In this document: positions 9,188 through 18,969 of the stretch, in pieces
Position numbering within the stretch: the first letter of the stretch is position 1
Layout: each line of letters opens with the position of its first letter
NCBI GenBank assembly: GCA_000824805.1
Contig: CCNA01000061.1
Coordinates: forward strand, 1 to 64,000
From: Mesorhizobium sp. SOD10
GTDB taxonomy: Bacteria; Pseudomonadota; Alphaproteobacteria; Rhizobiales; Rhizobiaceae
DNA length: 64,000 bases
Direction of reading: 5' to 3'
Notes under the pieces: generated by a model
Databases searched by the model: none
Told to the model about the DNA's origin: nothing
The model's input: the letters and a program-made list of their open reading frames with translations, nothing else
Translations under genes and position numbers: made by a program

Positions 9188-9811
9188 TCAGCGGCACGCG
9201 GCCGACAGGATAGCGCAGCGATCCGCCTCCCCGGCCAGATCGATATGGATCGCCACGCCGTCGCGCACCGGCTTGCGCAAGGTCCTGGCGCCATCCGGTT
9301 CGACGGTCAGCCGCCTTCGGTCCTCTAGGGCTCGAAGCCTCGACCGCGAAAGGCCGAGCTCGCCGGCAAGCAAGCGGTCCAGCCGCAAAGCCGTCGCGCC
9401 CTCGAGCCGAAGCTCGAGCCGGAGCGCGCTCGCGTGTCCGGGTTCGCCGTCCAGCAGCGCCTTATCGACCGTGACGTCGGCAAATTCCTCGACCCGCCCG
9501 GCTCTGTTGCGCAGCGCGGCGGCATCGAAGGCAAAGCGGCGCGCGAGCGCCGGATCATTGCATTCGAGCGCCGTAAGCAGCGCCGGCTCGATGTCGCGGC
9601 GGGCTTGCCGTTCCAGGATGGCGAAATTCCAGGAATTGTCGCAGTCGACACAGCGGTAGATCAGCCACGCGTCAATGCGTTTGCCATTGGCGTTGATGCG
9701 GAATTTCTCGCTGCATCGGTATGATCCGACGCCGCCGCAGCGGTTGCAGTGGATGAGAGGTCGAGGCGCGATTGCGGGTGCGATCGTCCAGTGGACACGC
9801 AAAGTAAACAT
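9188..9811 (-). CDS. DUF1062 family protein: zinc ribbon plus S4-like C-terminus
   Basis: A 207-residue protein that I recognise as DUF1062 from the segment with FRINANGKRIDAWLIYRC. Two CxxC pairs, CNRCGG near residue 22 and CVDCDNSW near 54, should bind one zinc. The C-terminal part, with RLDRLLAGELGLSRSRLRAL and then RRRLTV and VRDGVAIHIDL, looks like an S4 RNA-binding fold as in RsuA/RluB proteins; that reading is mine. The role is unknown, but a ribbon plus S4 suggests an RNA or ribosome partner. It is convergent with typA and shares its terminator. Confidence 0.8.
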   Translation of the reverse strand: MFTLRVHWTIAPAIAPRPLIHCNRCGGVGSYRCSEKFRINANGKRIDAWLIYRCVDCDNSWNFAILERQARRDIEPALLTALECNDPALARRFAFDAAALRNRAGRVEEFADVTVDKALLDGEPGHASALRLELRLEGATALRLDRLLAGELGLSRSRLRALEDRRRLTVEPDGARTLRKPVRDGVAIHIDLAGEADRCAILSAACR

Positions 9812-10423
9812 GCCGGCAGGCCCTTCCCGTCGGGAAGTCCGTCAGGCCGGCGATATCCGAGATGCCCCAAAGGCACGGCGTGGCGAAGACTGTGTTGGTG
9901 GTGCCAGGCGGTCGGCGCGGAACTGCGCACGACAGCGGCTCAGCAATGCCAAACCGGTCTCGAACCGCCGCCTGAAGAACACGTGAAATAGAGCAGACGC
10001 GCCATGGCTGCGCCTGCGGTGCATTCGGGGGAGTTGGCGAGACCGGCGGTTACTGTGGCAAAGCGATGCTCGAAAATGGGTAAGGGACGGGTCTTCTAGC
10101 GAAGGCTCAAGGGGACGGCAAGAGCAGGAATTGTCGGCGTCGGCGCTGCCCCTCATCCGCCTGCCGGCACCTTCTCCCCGCGAGCGGGGAGAAGAGAGCT
10201 GGCCGCGACGCCGGCGCTTTTCCCGCAACGCTGGCGATTGGCGAAAGCAGCCATGAAAGCGTCCCTTCGCCCCGCTTACGGGGAGAAGTTGCCCGAAGGG
10301 CGGATGAGGGGGCAGCGCCGGCGTTGGCAGTTACTGGCGCCTTGAACAACGATCGCGCCTGCTGGGCGTGTCAAATCTAATCCGATCGGCTATCTTCTCT
10401 TCTCTGTCTTGTAGGAAACGCCC
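9812..10423. other. Gene-free 612-bp interval
   Basis: No reading frame here has a plausible ribosome site, domain or codon pattern. The right part is a palindromic repeat (10140-10321). The left part, 9850-10100, has short Cys-containing frames that could be debris of a lost gene, but nothing recognisable remains. Confidence 0.5.
10140..10321. repeat. Rhizobial intergenic mosaic (RIME-like) palindromic element
   Basis: The ends are inverted copies of each other: CTGCCCCTCATCCGCC near 10146 and GGCGGATGAGGGGGCAG near 10300, each followed inward by a CTTCTCCCCG / CGGGGAGAAG stem. This is the arrangement of the well-known RIME-type elements of rhizobia. It lies upstream of the LysE gene, outside any coding frame. 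Confidence 0.8.
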
Positions 10424-11035
10424 ATGCATCTCGCCTCGCTGCTCATCTTCGCCGCCGCCCTCTTCGTCGCCGCCGGCTCGCCCGGCCCGTCGATCGCAGC
10501 CCTCGTGGCGCGGGTGATCTCGAAGGGGTTCCGCGACGTCTTCCCGTTCTTGCTGGCCATGTGGATCGGCGAGGCCATCTGGCTGTCGCTGGCGGTGTTC
10601 GGGCTGGCCGTCGTGGCGCAGACCTTCCACTACGCTTTCGTCGCCGTGAAATGGCTGGGCGTCGCCTATCTCGCCTACCTGGCGTTCAAGATGTGGACGG
10701 CGCCGGTTGAGGCGAAAGAGGGCGAGATGCCGCGCGAGGATTCGGCCGTGAAACTGTTCTTCGCCGGCATGGCGGTGACGCTCGGCAACCCGAAGATCAT
10801 GATGTTCTATCTGGCATTGCTGCCGACCATCATCGATCTTGCCTCGGTCAGCGTCATCGGCTGGGTCGAGCTGACGCTGACCATGGCTGTCGTGCTGGTC
10901 GTCATCGACCTCGCCTGGGTGCTGGCCGCTTCGCAGGCGCGCCGGCTGCTCAAGAGCAAGCGCGCCATGAAGATCGCCAACCGCGTCAGCGCCACGACGA
11001 TGGCGGGCGCCGCCGCAGCAATCGCCGCGCGCTAG
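10424..11035 (+). CDS. LysE/RhtB family amino-acid exporter
   Basis: A 203-residue inner-membrane protein with about six helices and the family signature SPGPSIAALVARVISKGF at residues 19-36. The GNPKIMMFYLALLP segment near 125 is also typical. It exports amino acids or derivatives such as homoserine or threonine; the substrate cannot be read from sequence. AGGAA lies 7 nt before the ATG. It is separate from a second LysE-type gene at 57398, which is not closely similar. Confidence 0.9.
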   Translation: MHLASLLIFAAALFVAAGSPGPSIAALVARVISKGFRDVFPFLLAMWIGEAIWLSLAVFGLAVVAQTFHYAFVAVKWLGVAYLAYLAFKMWTAPVEAKEGEMPREDSAVKLFFAGMAVTLGNPKIMMFYLALLPTIIDLASVSVIGWVELTLTMAVVLVVIDLAWVLAASQARRLLKSKRAMKIANRVSATTMAGAAAAIAAR

Positions 11036-11132
11036 AGCAATTCCAGGAAAAGTGTGAGCGGTTTTCCGCCCGGAATTGCGTCAAAACAAAGAGAGAGAGC
11101 GTTTCGCCGTTTCCGTGAAACGGTGAAACGCT
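11036..11132. repeat. Two palindromic units between convergent genes
   Basis: CAATTCC (11038) pairs with GGAATTG (11072), with an inner GGAAAA/TTTTCC stem. Immediately after, GCGTTTCGCCGTTTC pairs with GAAACGGTGAAACGC over 11099-11131. Both units are frequent in rhizobial intergenic DNA. Lying between the convergent lysE and YCII genes, they may end both transcripts. Confidence 0.7.
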
Positions 11133-11146
11133 TTAAGCGGCCGGCC

Positions 11147-11470
11147 TCACATCATTTCGATGATCGGCGCGATCTCGACGCTGAAGGCGGGGTCCATCAG
11201 GATCGGGCAATCCTTTGCCTTGGCGACCGCGTCGTCGATGTCCCTGGCTTCGACGATGGTATAGCCGGCGGTCGGGTTGCTGCCGCCATTGTTCTCGATC
11301 CTGCCGCCCGGCAGCACCGTCTTCGACATGCCGACCGGATTGCCGCCGTCGACCACGGCCGAGCCGAGCTTGTCGTACCAGCCGGTCCAGGCATCCATTG
11401 CCGCTTTGCGTTCCGCGTCATCGGTCGGCATCTTGCCGGAGCCGTGATAGACATAGAGAAATTTCGCCAT
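11147..11470 (-). CDS. YCII-related family protein
   Basis: A 107-residue cytosolic protein of the YCII/DGPF type: MAKFLYVYHG at the start, a central GSAVVDGGNPVG, and the closing pattern GYTIVEARDIDDAVAKAKDCP near 68-88. This ferredoxin-like alpha/beta fold is common beside sigma factors or stand-alone; its activity is not established. GGAGG lies 5-9 nt before the ATG, a strong site. No sigma factor gene is adjacent here. Confidence 0.85.
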   Translation of the reverse strand: MAKFLYVYHGSGKMPTDDAERKAAMDAWTGWYDKLGSAVVDGGNPVGMSKTVLPGGRIENNGGSNPTAGYTIVEARDIDDAVAKAKDCPILMDPAFSVEIAPIIEMM

Positions 11471-11685
11471 GTTCTCCTCCCTTGTCGGCGGCGTCGAACC
11501 GGCATGCGGCTACGCCGCTTGCAATGTGCAGCGATGCTGCGATCCGATATGCGGCTCCGCCGCAATCTTGGATATGCGGCGCCGAAATCCCGGATATGAG
11601 GCTCGTGCCGCAACCCTGATCATCGGACCAAATGGTGCGGCGGGCAATGAAAAATTCGCCACTGCTAATGTAAAGCCAGGAGCCT

Positions 11686-12249
11686 CTACCGCGCCATGGC
11701 GTGATATTCGGGGTTCGGCCGCATATCCACGGCGGCGGCAACCCGGTTCGACATGTTGAAGAAGGCGACGGTCGAGGCGATGTCCCAGATGTCGCGGTCG
11801 GAGAAACCGACCTGGCGCAAGGCGGCGCGGTCGGCTTCCACGATCCTGGCCGGCTCCTCGGTCAGCTTGACCGCGAATTCGAGCATGGCGCGCTGGCGGT
11901 CCGACAGGTCGGCCGCGCGGAAATTCATCACCATCATCTCGCCCAGCGCCGGCTCGCCCGACAGCTGGCGCACCGCAGCGCCATGCGCGGTCAGGCAATA
12001 GAAGCAGTGGTTGATCGAGGAGACGACCACCGCGATCATCTCGCGCTCCAGCTTCGACAGGCCGGACTCGCCCAGCATCAGGTCGTTGTACATATCCGTG
12101 AAGGCGCGTAGCTTCTTCTCGTCGAAAGCATAGGCCAGAAGCACATTGGGCACGAGGCCGAGCTTCTCCCGGCATTTGTCGAAATAGGCCTTGGTCGCAT
12201 CGCTGAGCTCCGCCTGGACAAGGTCAAGAGCGGTTATTTTGCCGGTCAT
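11686..12249 (-). CDS. AhpD-like peroxidase-related (carboxymuconolactone decarboxylase family) protein
   Basis: A 187-residue protein with the AhpD fold. The motif NHCFYCLTAHG near residue 88 supplies the CxxC and nearby His of the redox relay in alkylhydroperoxidase D-type proteins. It belongs to the uncharacterised peroxidase-related branch, of about this length. The ATG at 12249 is chosen because GGAG precedes it by 7 nt; the frame continues upstream through charged, domain-free sequence. It is divergent from the glutamate dehydrogenase gene, with a 128-bp shared upstream region. Confidence 0.85.
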   Translation of the reverse strand: MTGKITALDLVQAELSDATKAYFDKCREKLGLVPNVLLAYAFDEKKLRAFTDMYNDLMLGESGLSKLEREMIAVVVSSINHCFYCLTAHGAAVRQLSGEPALGEMMVMNFRAADLSDRQRAMLEFAVKLTEEPARIVEADRAALRQVGFSDRDIWDIASTVAFFNMSNRVAAAVDMRPNPEYHAMAR

Positions 12250-12377
12250 ATGGTTTCTCCTCGCAGGCCGATGGCGTCGGTTCGAATTTTTTAAAGCGTC
12301 GTCAAACCTTTGTCGCCAAACAGCGCTCATCTGGCTACCATAGTCGCAAAAGCATACGACGGGAGGGACTAAGCGTC

Positions 12378-15300
12378 ATGGCCAGCGTTAAATCCAAGCC
12401 GAAGAAAGCGGCCGCGAAAGCAGAGGAAAAACCCGCAAGGCTTGTCGACTATCTGCTGGCCCGGGCACCCGCCGAGGACATCGCGGCCTATGACGTGGCC
12501 GACCTCGAGCGCGCCGGCGAGCTCGCCGCCCAAGCGGTCGCCGAGCACAGGAAGGGCGAAAGCGTCGTGGCCGTCGAGGCGGATTCCGGCGTTGTCTGCG
12601 GCGGCCGGCCGGTCACGGTCATCACCGTCGTCAACGACAACATGCCGTTCCTGTTCGATTCCATCCTTGGCGAAATCACCGAAACCAGCGGCGAGCCGAC
12701 GCTGGTCACCCATCCGATCGTTACCGTCCGCCATGGCAAAGCCGGCGTCGTCGAGATTCTCGGCGATGGCGGCAAGGAGGATGTCAGCCACGACCGGCTG
12801 AGCGTCGTCCATGTGCATATCCCGCGACTGACCGCCGAGCAGGCGAAGAGCCTCACCGAGCGGCTGCGCAAGACGCTTTCGCAGGTCCGCGCCGCCGTCG
12901 TCGATTGGAAGCGCATGCTCGCGCGCCTCGACCAGGCGATTTCCGAATTCCGCTATTCGGCCGTGCCGCTCGACAAGAAAAGCGTCGCCGAGGCGATCGC
13001 CTTCCTCGAATGGCTGCGTGACGACAATTTCACCTTCCTCGGCATGCGCGAGTTCAAATATATCGGCGGCGAGGAAAGCGGCAATCTGGAGCGCGCGGAC
13101 AAACCCGGCATGGGCATCCTGTCGGATCCCGATGTGCTGGTGCTGAGGCGCGGCACCGAAGCGGTGACGACGACGCCGGAGATCCGCGCCTTCCTGCACG
13201 GGCCGGAGCCGCTGATCGTCACCAAAGCCAATGCCAAGTCGTCGGTGCATCGGCGCATCTATCTCGATTACATAGGCGTCAAGACCTACACGTCGAAAGG
13301 CGCGCTGGCGGGCGAGCTGCGCATCGTCGGCCTATTCACCTCGACCGCCTACACGCGCTCGGTGATGAAGATCCCCTATCTGCGCTCGAAGGCGGAGACG
13401 ATCATCGCCAAGTCCGGCTTCAGTCCGAACGACCATTCGGGCAAGGCGCTGATCAACGTGCTGGAAAGCTATCCGCGCGACGAGCTGTTCCAGGTTTCCG
13501 TTCCCATCCTGCGCAAGCATGCCAGCGCCATTCTTGGGCTGATCGAGCGGCCGCGTGTCAGGGCCCTGGTGCGCGTCGATCAGTTCGACCGCTTCGTCTC
13601 GATCCTCGTCTTCGTGCCGCGCGACCGCTATGACAGCGTCGTGCGCGAGAAGGTCGGCACCTACCTCAAGACCGTGTTCGAGGGCCGGCTGTCGGCCTAT
13701 TACCCGGCCTTCCCGGAAGGCGGGCTGGCGCGCGTGCACTTCATCATCGGCCGTTCCGGCGGCAAGACGCCGAAGGTCGAGCAGTCGACGATCGAAGCGG
13801 CGATCCGCGACATCGTGCGGACGTGGGAGGACGCGCTCTCCGAAGCCGCGGAGGCGGCCGGGAGCGATCCGGCCCTGAAGGCGATCGCGGCGCGCTTTCC
13901 CGAAAGCTATCGCGACACCTTCTCGGCCGCCGTGGCACTTGCCGACGCCGGACGCATCGCGAAGATAAGCGCCGACAATCCGATCGCCATCGATTATTAC
14001 CGCCATGCCGACCAGAAGCCGCACCAGGCGGCTTTGAAGATCTACCATTTCGGCAGTCCGGTGGCCCTGTCGCGGCGCGTGCCGGTGCTGGAAAATATCG
14101 GCTTCCGCGTCATCAGCGAGCGCACTTTCGAGGTCGGCGACGACCCGGCCGATCGGGTGTTCATCCACGACATGGAATTGGAGAACAGCTACGGCGGGCG
14201 AATAGACCTCTCCGACGGCGGCGCGCTGTTCGAGGATGCATTCCTGTCGGTCTGGCGCGGCGATGTCGACAATGACGGCTATAACGGCCTGGCGCAGACG
14301 GCCGGCCTATGGTCCGGCGAGATCACGATCCTGCGCGCCTATGGCCGCTATCTGCAGCAGGCCGGCATCCCGCAGAGCCAGGATTTCATCGCGGCGGCGC
14401 TCAATCGTTATCCCGAGATCGCGCGCGGCCTCCATGAACTGTTCGTCGCCCGGCTCGGGCCGACGGCGGAAGGCGACGGCGTGGTCGCGGCCAAGCACCT
14501 CAAGGCCAAGATCAAGGATGCGTTGGAAGAGGTGCCCAATATCGATGACGACACCATCATCCGCCGCTACCTCAACCTGATCGAAGCCTCGTTACGAACC
14601 AATCATTTCGTAGCCGATACGAAGGAGAAGGGGCAGTCGCTGGCGATCAAGCTCGACTCGCAGGCGGTCGAAGGCCTGCCGGCGCCCAGGCCATGGCGCG
14701 AGATCTTCGTCTACGGCTCCGAGGTCGAGGGTGTGCATCTGCGCTTCGGTCCGGTGGCGCGCGGCGGCCTGCGCTGGTCGGACCGCGCCCAGGACTACCG
14801 GACCGAGGTGCTGGGGCTGGTCAAGGCGCAGCAGGTCAAGAATGCCGTCATCGTGCCGGTCGGCGCCAAGGGCGGCTTCTATCCCAAGAAGCTGCCGATG
14901 AGCGCCGGCCGCGACGCCATCTTCGAAGCCGGCACCTCGGCCTACAAGAATTTCGTCTCCAGCCTTTTGTCGATCACCGACAATATCGGCGTGGATGGCG
15001 TCATCCCGCCTGCAGGCGTGGTGCGGCGCGACAGGGACGATCCCTATTTCGTCGTCGCCGCCGACAAGGGCACGGCAACCTTCTCCGACACGGCCAACGC
15101 GATTTCCGAGAAGCATCACTTCTGGTTGGACGACGCCTTCGCCAGCGGCGGTTCGGCCGGCTACGACCACAAGAAGATGGGCATCACCGCCAAGGGCGCC
15201 TGGGAAGCGGTGAAGCGCCATTTCCGCGAGATGAACCGCGACATCCAGACCTCGCCCTTCACCGTGGTCGGCGTCGGCGACATGTCGGGCGACGTGTTCG

Positions 15301-17147
15301 GCAATGGAATGCTCTTGTCGCCGGCCACCAGGCTGATCGCCGCCTTCGACCATCGCGACATCTTCATCGATCCCGACCCGGATATGGCGGCCTCGATGGC
15401 CGAGCGCCAGCGCATGTTCGCGCTGCCGCGCTCGTCCTGGCAGGACTACGACAAGTCGAAGCTGTCGGAAGGCGGCGTTATCGTCTCGCGCAGCCAGAAA
15501 TCGATCACCCTGCCGCAGGCGGCGGCGGCCGCGATCGGCCTGTCCAAGACCACGGCGACGCCGGTCGAGATCATGAATGCCATCCTCAAGGCGCCGGTGG
15601 ACCTTCTGTGGTTCGGCGGCATCGGCACCTATGTGCGGGCTTCCGGGGAAAGCAATCAGGATGTCGGCGACCGCGCCAACGACGCCATCCGCGTCACCGC
15701 GCTGGACGTTCGCGCCAAGGTGATCGGCGAGGGTGCCAATCTCGGCGTCACCCAGCGGGCGCGCATCGAATTCGGCATGAATGGCGGGCGCTGCAACTCC
15801 GACGCCATCGACAATTCGGGCGGCGTCAACTGCTCCGACGTAGAAGTCAACATCAAGATCGCGCTGGCTTCCGCCATGCGCAAAGGCTCGCTGGCGCGGC
15901 CGGCGCGCAACAAGCTGCTCGCCGAAATGACCGATGAGGTGAGCGCGCTGGTGCTCTCCAACAATTACCAGCAGACGCTGGCGCTGTCGCTGGCGCGCAA
16001 GCGGGGGCTCGCCGACATCGCGCATCAGGCGCGCTTCATGACGGCGCTCGAAGCGCGCGGCCTGCTCGACCGCGCGGTCGAGACGCTGCCTTCGCCGGCG
16101 GCGCTCGCCGAACGCGAGGCGCGCGGCGAGCCGCTGACCAGGGCCGAGCTCGGCGTGCTGCTGGCCTATGCCAAGATCGTGCTGTTCTCCGACATCGTCG
16201 CCAGCGACGTGCCAGACGAGCAGCATTTCGACCGCGACCTGATGGGCTATTTCCCGGAGCGCATGGCCAAGAAATTCGCCGGCGAGATCCGCGACCACAG
16301 GCTGCGGCGCGAGATCATTGCGCGGGTCGTCGCCAACGACCTCGTCAATCGCGGTGGTCCGTCCTTCGTCAACCGCCTGCAGGAATCGACGGGACGCACG
16401 GCGGCCGATGTCGTACGCATCTTCACCGTGGTGCGCGACGGCTTTGCGCTGCCTGCGCTCTACAAGGAGATCGACGCGCTCGACAACCAGATCGACGGCC
16501 AGGTCCAGCTCGATCTCTATCAAGCGGTTAGCCGGCTCATTTTCGTGACCAGCGGCTGGTACCTGAAGAACGAAGCGGGCTCGGCGCCGCTCGGAAAGCG
16601 CATCGCCGAATTGCAGGAAGCCCGCAAGGCGCTCGAGCCGAAGCTTCTCTCGCTGCTGCCGGCCTTCTCGCGCGAGCGCATCGAGGATCGACAGCATGGC
16701 CTGTCCAAGGGCGGCGCGCCGGAAAAGCTCGCCGGGCAGCTCGCTTTGACCGAGGTGGCGGAACTGATCCCGGATATCGCGCTTACCGCGCGCACCGCCA
16801 ATGCCGACATCGTCAGCGCGGCCAAGGCCTTCTTCGCCGTCAGCGACGCCTTCCGCATCCCGCGCGTCGAGGAAGCGGCGCGCTCGATCGTGCCGCCCGA
16901 CTATTACGACCAGCTGGCGCTGTCGCGCGCGACCGACATGATCGGCGTGGCGCGCCGCGGCATCGCGGTGGCAGCGCTGACCGGTTACGGCGCGGCAGCG
17001 GATCCGGTCGCGGCCTGGCTGGAGGCCGGCGGCGAACGCGTCGCGCGCATCCGCGAAAGGCTGCAGGCGCTGACCGAAGGCGGCGACATCACCGTGTCGC
17101 GGCTGTCGGTGGCGTCCGGCCTGATGAGCGACCTGACGGGGATGTGA
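12378..17147 (+). CDS. gdhB: NAD-specific glutamate dehydrogenase, giant (1589 residues)
   Basis: Catalyses oxidative deamination of glutamate to 2-oxoglutarate and ammonia with NAD, mainly catabolic. The length and layout fit the large bacterial class found in Pseudomonas and Caulobacter. A long N-terminal region (about 1-700) contains ACT-like regulatory segments. The catalytic core has GPVARGGLRWSDRAQDYRTE near residue 790 and KNAVIVPVGAKGGF soon after. GVGDMSGDVFGNGMLLS lies near 965 in the NAD domain, and GEGANLGVTQRARIEF near 1116. A helical C-terminal domain follows to the end. GGAGG precedes the ATG by 11 nt. It is monocistronic and followed by a repeat-rich gap. Confidence 0.97.
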   Translation: MASVKSKPKKAAAKAEEKPARLVDYLLARAPAEDIAAYDVADLERAGELAAQAVAEHRKGESVVAVEADSGVVCGGRPVTVITVVNDNMPFLFDSILGEITETSGEPTLVTHPIVTVRHGKAGVVEILGDGGKEDVSHDRLSVVHVHIPRLTAEQAKSLTERLRKTLSQVRAAVVDWKRMLARLDQAISEFRYSAVPLDKKSVAEAIAFLEWLRDDNFTFLGMREFKYIGGEESGNLERADKPGMGILSDPDVLVLRRGTEAVTTTPEIRAFLHGPEPLIVTKANAKSSVHRRIYLDYIGVKTYTSKGALAGELRIVGLFTSTAYTRSVMKIPYLRSKAETIIAKSGFSPNDHSGKALINVLESYPRDELFQVSVPILRKHASAILGLIERPRVRALVRVDQFDRFVSILVFVPRDRYDSVVREKVGTYLKTVFEGRLSAYYPAFPEGGLARVHFIIGRSGGKTPKVEQSTIEAAIRDIVRTWEDALSEAAEAAGSDPALKAIAARFPESYRDTFSAAVALADAGRIAKISADNPIAIDYYRHADQKPHQAALKIYHFGSPVALSRRVPVLENIGFRVISERTFEVGDDPADRVFIHDMELENSYGGRIDLSDGGALFEDAFLSVWRGDVDNDGYNGLAQTAGLWSGEITILRAYGRYLQQAGIPQSQDFIAAALNRYPEIARGLHELFVARLGPTAEGDGVVAAKHLKAKIKDALEEVPNIDDDTIIRRYLNLIEASLRTNHFVADTKEKGQSLAIKLDSQAVEGLPAPRPWREIFVYGSEVEGVHLRFGPVARGGLRWSDRAQDYRTEVLGLVKAQQVKNAVIVPVGAKGGFYPKKLPMSAGRDAIFEAGTSAYKNFVSSLLSITDNIGVDGVIPPAGVVRRDRDDPYFVVAADKGTATFSDTANAISEKHHFWLDDAFASGGSAGYDHKKMGITAKGAWEAVKRHFREMNRDIQTSPFTVVGVGDMSGDVFGNGMLLSPATRLIAAFDHRDIFIDPDPDMAASMAERQRMFALPRSSWQDYDKSKLSEGGVIVSRSQKSITLPQAAAAAIGLSKTTATPVEIMNAILKAPVDLLWFGGIGTYVRASGESNQDVGDRANDAIRVTALDVRAKVIGEGANLGVTQRARIEFGMNGGRCNSDAIDNSGGVNCSDVEVNIKIALASAMRKGSLARPARNKLLAEMTDEVSALVLSNNYQQTLALSLARKRGLADIAHQARFMTALEARGLLDRAVETLPSPAALAEREARGEPLTRAELGVLLAYAKIVLFSDIVASDVPDEQHFDRDLMGYFPERMAKKFAGEIRDHRLRREIIARVVANDLVNRGGPSFVNRLQESTGRTAADVVRIFTVVRDGFALPALYKEIDALDNQIDGQVQLDLYQAVSRLIFVTSGWYLKNEAGSAPLGKRIAELQEARKALEPKLLSLLPAFSRERIEDRQHGLSKGGAPEKLAGQLALTEVAELIPDIALTARTANADIVSAAKAFFAVSDAFRIPRVEEAARSIVPPDYYDQLALSRATDMIGVARRGIAVAALTGYGAAADPVAAWLEAGGERVARIRERLQALTEGGDITVSRLSVASGLMSDLTGM

Positions 17148-17578
17148 ATAGGCTTAGGTTCCTCGCCCCCGCCAAAGGCGGCTGGTCTTTGGCGATAGCG
17201 CCTGGCAGCCTGGCGCATGCATTGTCTTATGTAGCGCTGGTCGACCCCCACTCCGTCTCGGCTTCGCCGAGCCACCTCTCTCCCCCGATCGACGGGGTAG
17301 AGGAACGGCGCCACGCTTTTGCCGTCAACGCTCGGCCAGCGACACTCCCTTCCTTTCCCTCCTGAGGGGGAAAGGTGGCGCTGCGAAGCAGCGACGGATT
17401 GGGGGAACCACGTGGCAACCAAGTCGAGGCCTGATCAGTCACGCCAGTCACAGAAGATGTGTGCATCCCCTAGCCCACTTCGTGGGGCGAGGAATTGGCG
17501 CCAAGCTTGTTCATTTGCATCGCTGCCTGAAAACATGCAGACATGGCGCCCGACGCGAGCGATGCCAAGGGAGAAAGC
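17148..17578. other. Gene-free 431-bp interval with a repeat
   Basis: The interval holds the palindromic element at 17246-17408 and the leader of the next gene. Short frames cross it, but none has a start site or recognisable product. Confidence 0.5.
17246..17408. repeat. RIME-like palindromic element, second type
   Basis: The left arm (CCCCCACTCCGTCTCGGCTT, then GCCACCTCTC) is inverted in the right arm (AAAGGTGGCGCTGCGAAGCA, then GACGGATTGGGGG). CTTCG-type tips sit in each arm. The style is that of rhizobial mosaic repeats and differs in sequence from the element at 10140. Confidence 0.75.
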
Positions 17579-18967
17579 ATGGCGGCAGTAGAGACAGTGC
17601 AGCGGGCATCGGGGCGCGGCATCTGGGGCTGGATGTTCTTCGACTGGGCGGCGCAGCCTTTCTTCACCGTCGTCACCACCTTCATCTTCGGGCCCTATTT
17701 CGTCTCGCGCATGGCGAGCGATCCGACCGCCGGACAGGCGGCCTGGGGTTACGGCATCGCCGCGGCGGGCCTGGTCATAGCGGTGCTGTCGCCGGTCCTC
17801 GGCTCGATCGCCGACCAGACCGGGCCGCGCAAGCCGTGGATCGCCTTCTTCGCCGCGATCAAGATCATCAGCCTTACGCTTTTGTGGTTCGCGGCGCCGG
17901 GCTCGAACCTGTTCCTGGTCGTGCTGTTGTTCTCGCTGGCTTCGGTTGCGGCCGAATTCTCGACGGTGTTCAACGATTCCATGATGCCACGCCTGGTGCC
18001 GAAGGAAGAGATCGGCCGGATCTCCAACGTCGCCTGGGGGCTCGGCTATCTCGGCGGCATGGTGGCGCTTATATTCGTGGTGCTGTTCCTGGCCGGCAAT
18101 CTCGAAACCGGCAAGACGATCATCGGCCTCGATCCGTTGTTCGGGCTCGATCCGAAACTCGGCGAGGATGCGCGTTTCACCGGGCCGATGTCGGCCGGCT
18201 GGTATTTCCTGTTCATCCTGCCGATGTTCTTCTTCACGCCCGACGCCACCAAGGGGATCCCGATCGGGCCGGCGGTGCGCGAGGGCCTGTCCGAACTGAA
18301 GTCGACGCTTGCCGAAGTGCGCCAGCGCAGCGGCATCCTGCGCTTCCTCCTGGCCCGCATGATCTATCAGGACGGCGTCAATGCGCTGCTCGCGCTCGGC
18401 GGCACGTTCGCGGCCGGCATGTTCCATTGGTCGATCACCGAAATCGGTCTGTTCGGCATCATCCTCAACATCGTCGCCATCTTCGGCTGCTGGATCGCGG
18501 CGCGGCTCGATACGGCGCTTGGCTCCAAGGCGGTGGTGATGATCGCGCTGGTGATGCTGTCGGTCGCCACCATCGGCGTCGTTTCGACCGGCCCGGGCTT
18601 CACGCTGCTCGGCCTGATTCCGCTGTCGACCGCCGATTCCGGCGGCCTGTTCGGCACGGCGGCCGAAAAAGCCTACATCTTATACGGCTTGCTGATCGGC
18701 CTTGCCTTCGGCCCGGTGCAGGCCTCGTCGCGCTCCTATATGGCGCGCAGCGTCACCGCCGCCGAGTCGGGCCGCTATTTCGGCATCTACGCGCTGGCCG
18801 GCCGGGCGACCAGCTTCCTGGCGCCGTTTCTGGTGGCGACCATCACCACCATGAGCGATTCGCCGCGGCTCGGCATGGCGGCGATCATCCTGTTCCTCGG
18901 CCTCGGCATGGCGATCCTGGCGGGGACGCCCTATCCGGCGGACAAGCCGAAGGAGATGCTTCAATAA
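17579..18967 (+). CDS. UMF1 (Atg22-like) family MFS transporter
   Basis: A 462-residue membrane protein with about 12 helices. WGWMFFDWAAQPFFTVVTTFIF near the N-terminus, and GPRKPWIAFF in the helix 2-3 loop, are typical of the UMF1/Atg22-like family, some members of which export amino acids or sugars. GGGAG lies 5 nt before the ATG at 17579; an in-frame ATG at 17543 lacks such a site. Its stop is 2 nt from the purH stop on the opposite strand, an unusually tight convergent junction that matters for the odd PurH C-terminus. Confidence 0.85.
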   Translation: MAAVETVQRASGRGIWGWMFFDWAAQPFFTVVTTFIFGPYFVSRMASDPTAGQAAWGYGIAAAGLVIAVLSPVLGSIADQTGPRKPWIAFFAAIKIISLTLLWFAAPGSNLFLVVLLFSLASVAAEFSTVFNDSMMPRLVPKEEIGRISNVAWGLGYLGGMVALIFVVLFLAGNLETGKTIIGLDPLFGLDPKLGEDARFTGPMSAGWYFLFILPMFFFTPDATKGIPIGPAVREGLSELKSTLAEVRQRSGILRFLLARMIYQDGVNALLALGGTFAAGMFHWSITEIGLFGIILNIVAIFGCWIAARLDTALGSKAVVMIALVMLSVATIGVVSTGPGFTLLGLIPLSTADSGGLFGTAAEKAYILYGLLIGLAFGPVQASSRSYMARSVTAAESGRYFGIYALAGRATSFLAPFLVATITTMSDSPRLGMAAIILFLGLGMAILAGTPYPADKPKEMLQ

Positions 18968-18969
18968 TT

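Noticed and set aside
7152-9197. Long minus-strand frame opposite typA
   Set aside because: TypA is unmistakable on the + strand and the antisense frame has no domain and crosses the terminator.
9842-10228. Minus-strand frame of 128 codons in the 9.8-10.4 kb gap
   Set aside because: Half of it lies in a RIME-like palindrome and the rest has no domain, start site or coding pattern.
11496-11685. Repeated GATATGCGGC-type segments as a CRISPR or tandem array
   Set aside because: Only two or three degenerate units of unequal spacing occur, with no spacers of constant size.
14592-16697. 700-codon minus-strand frame opposite the glutamate dehydrogenase
   Set aside because: Antisense shadow of a conserved enzyme; its composition is typical of such artefacts.
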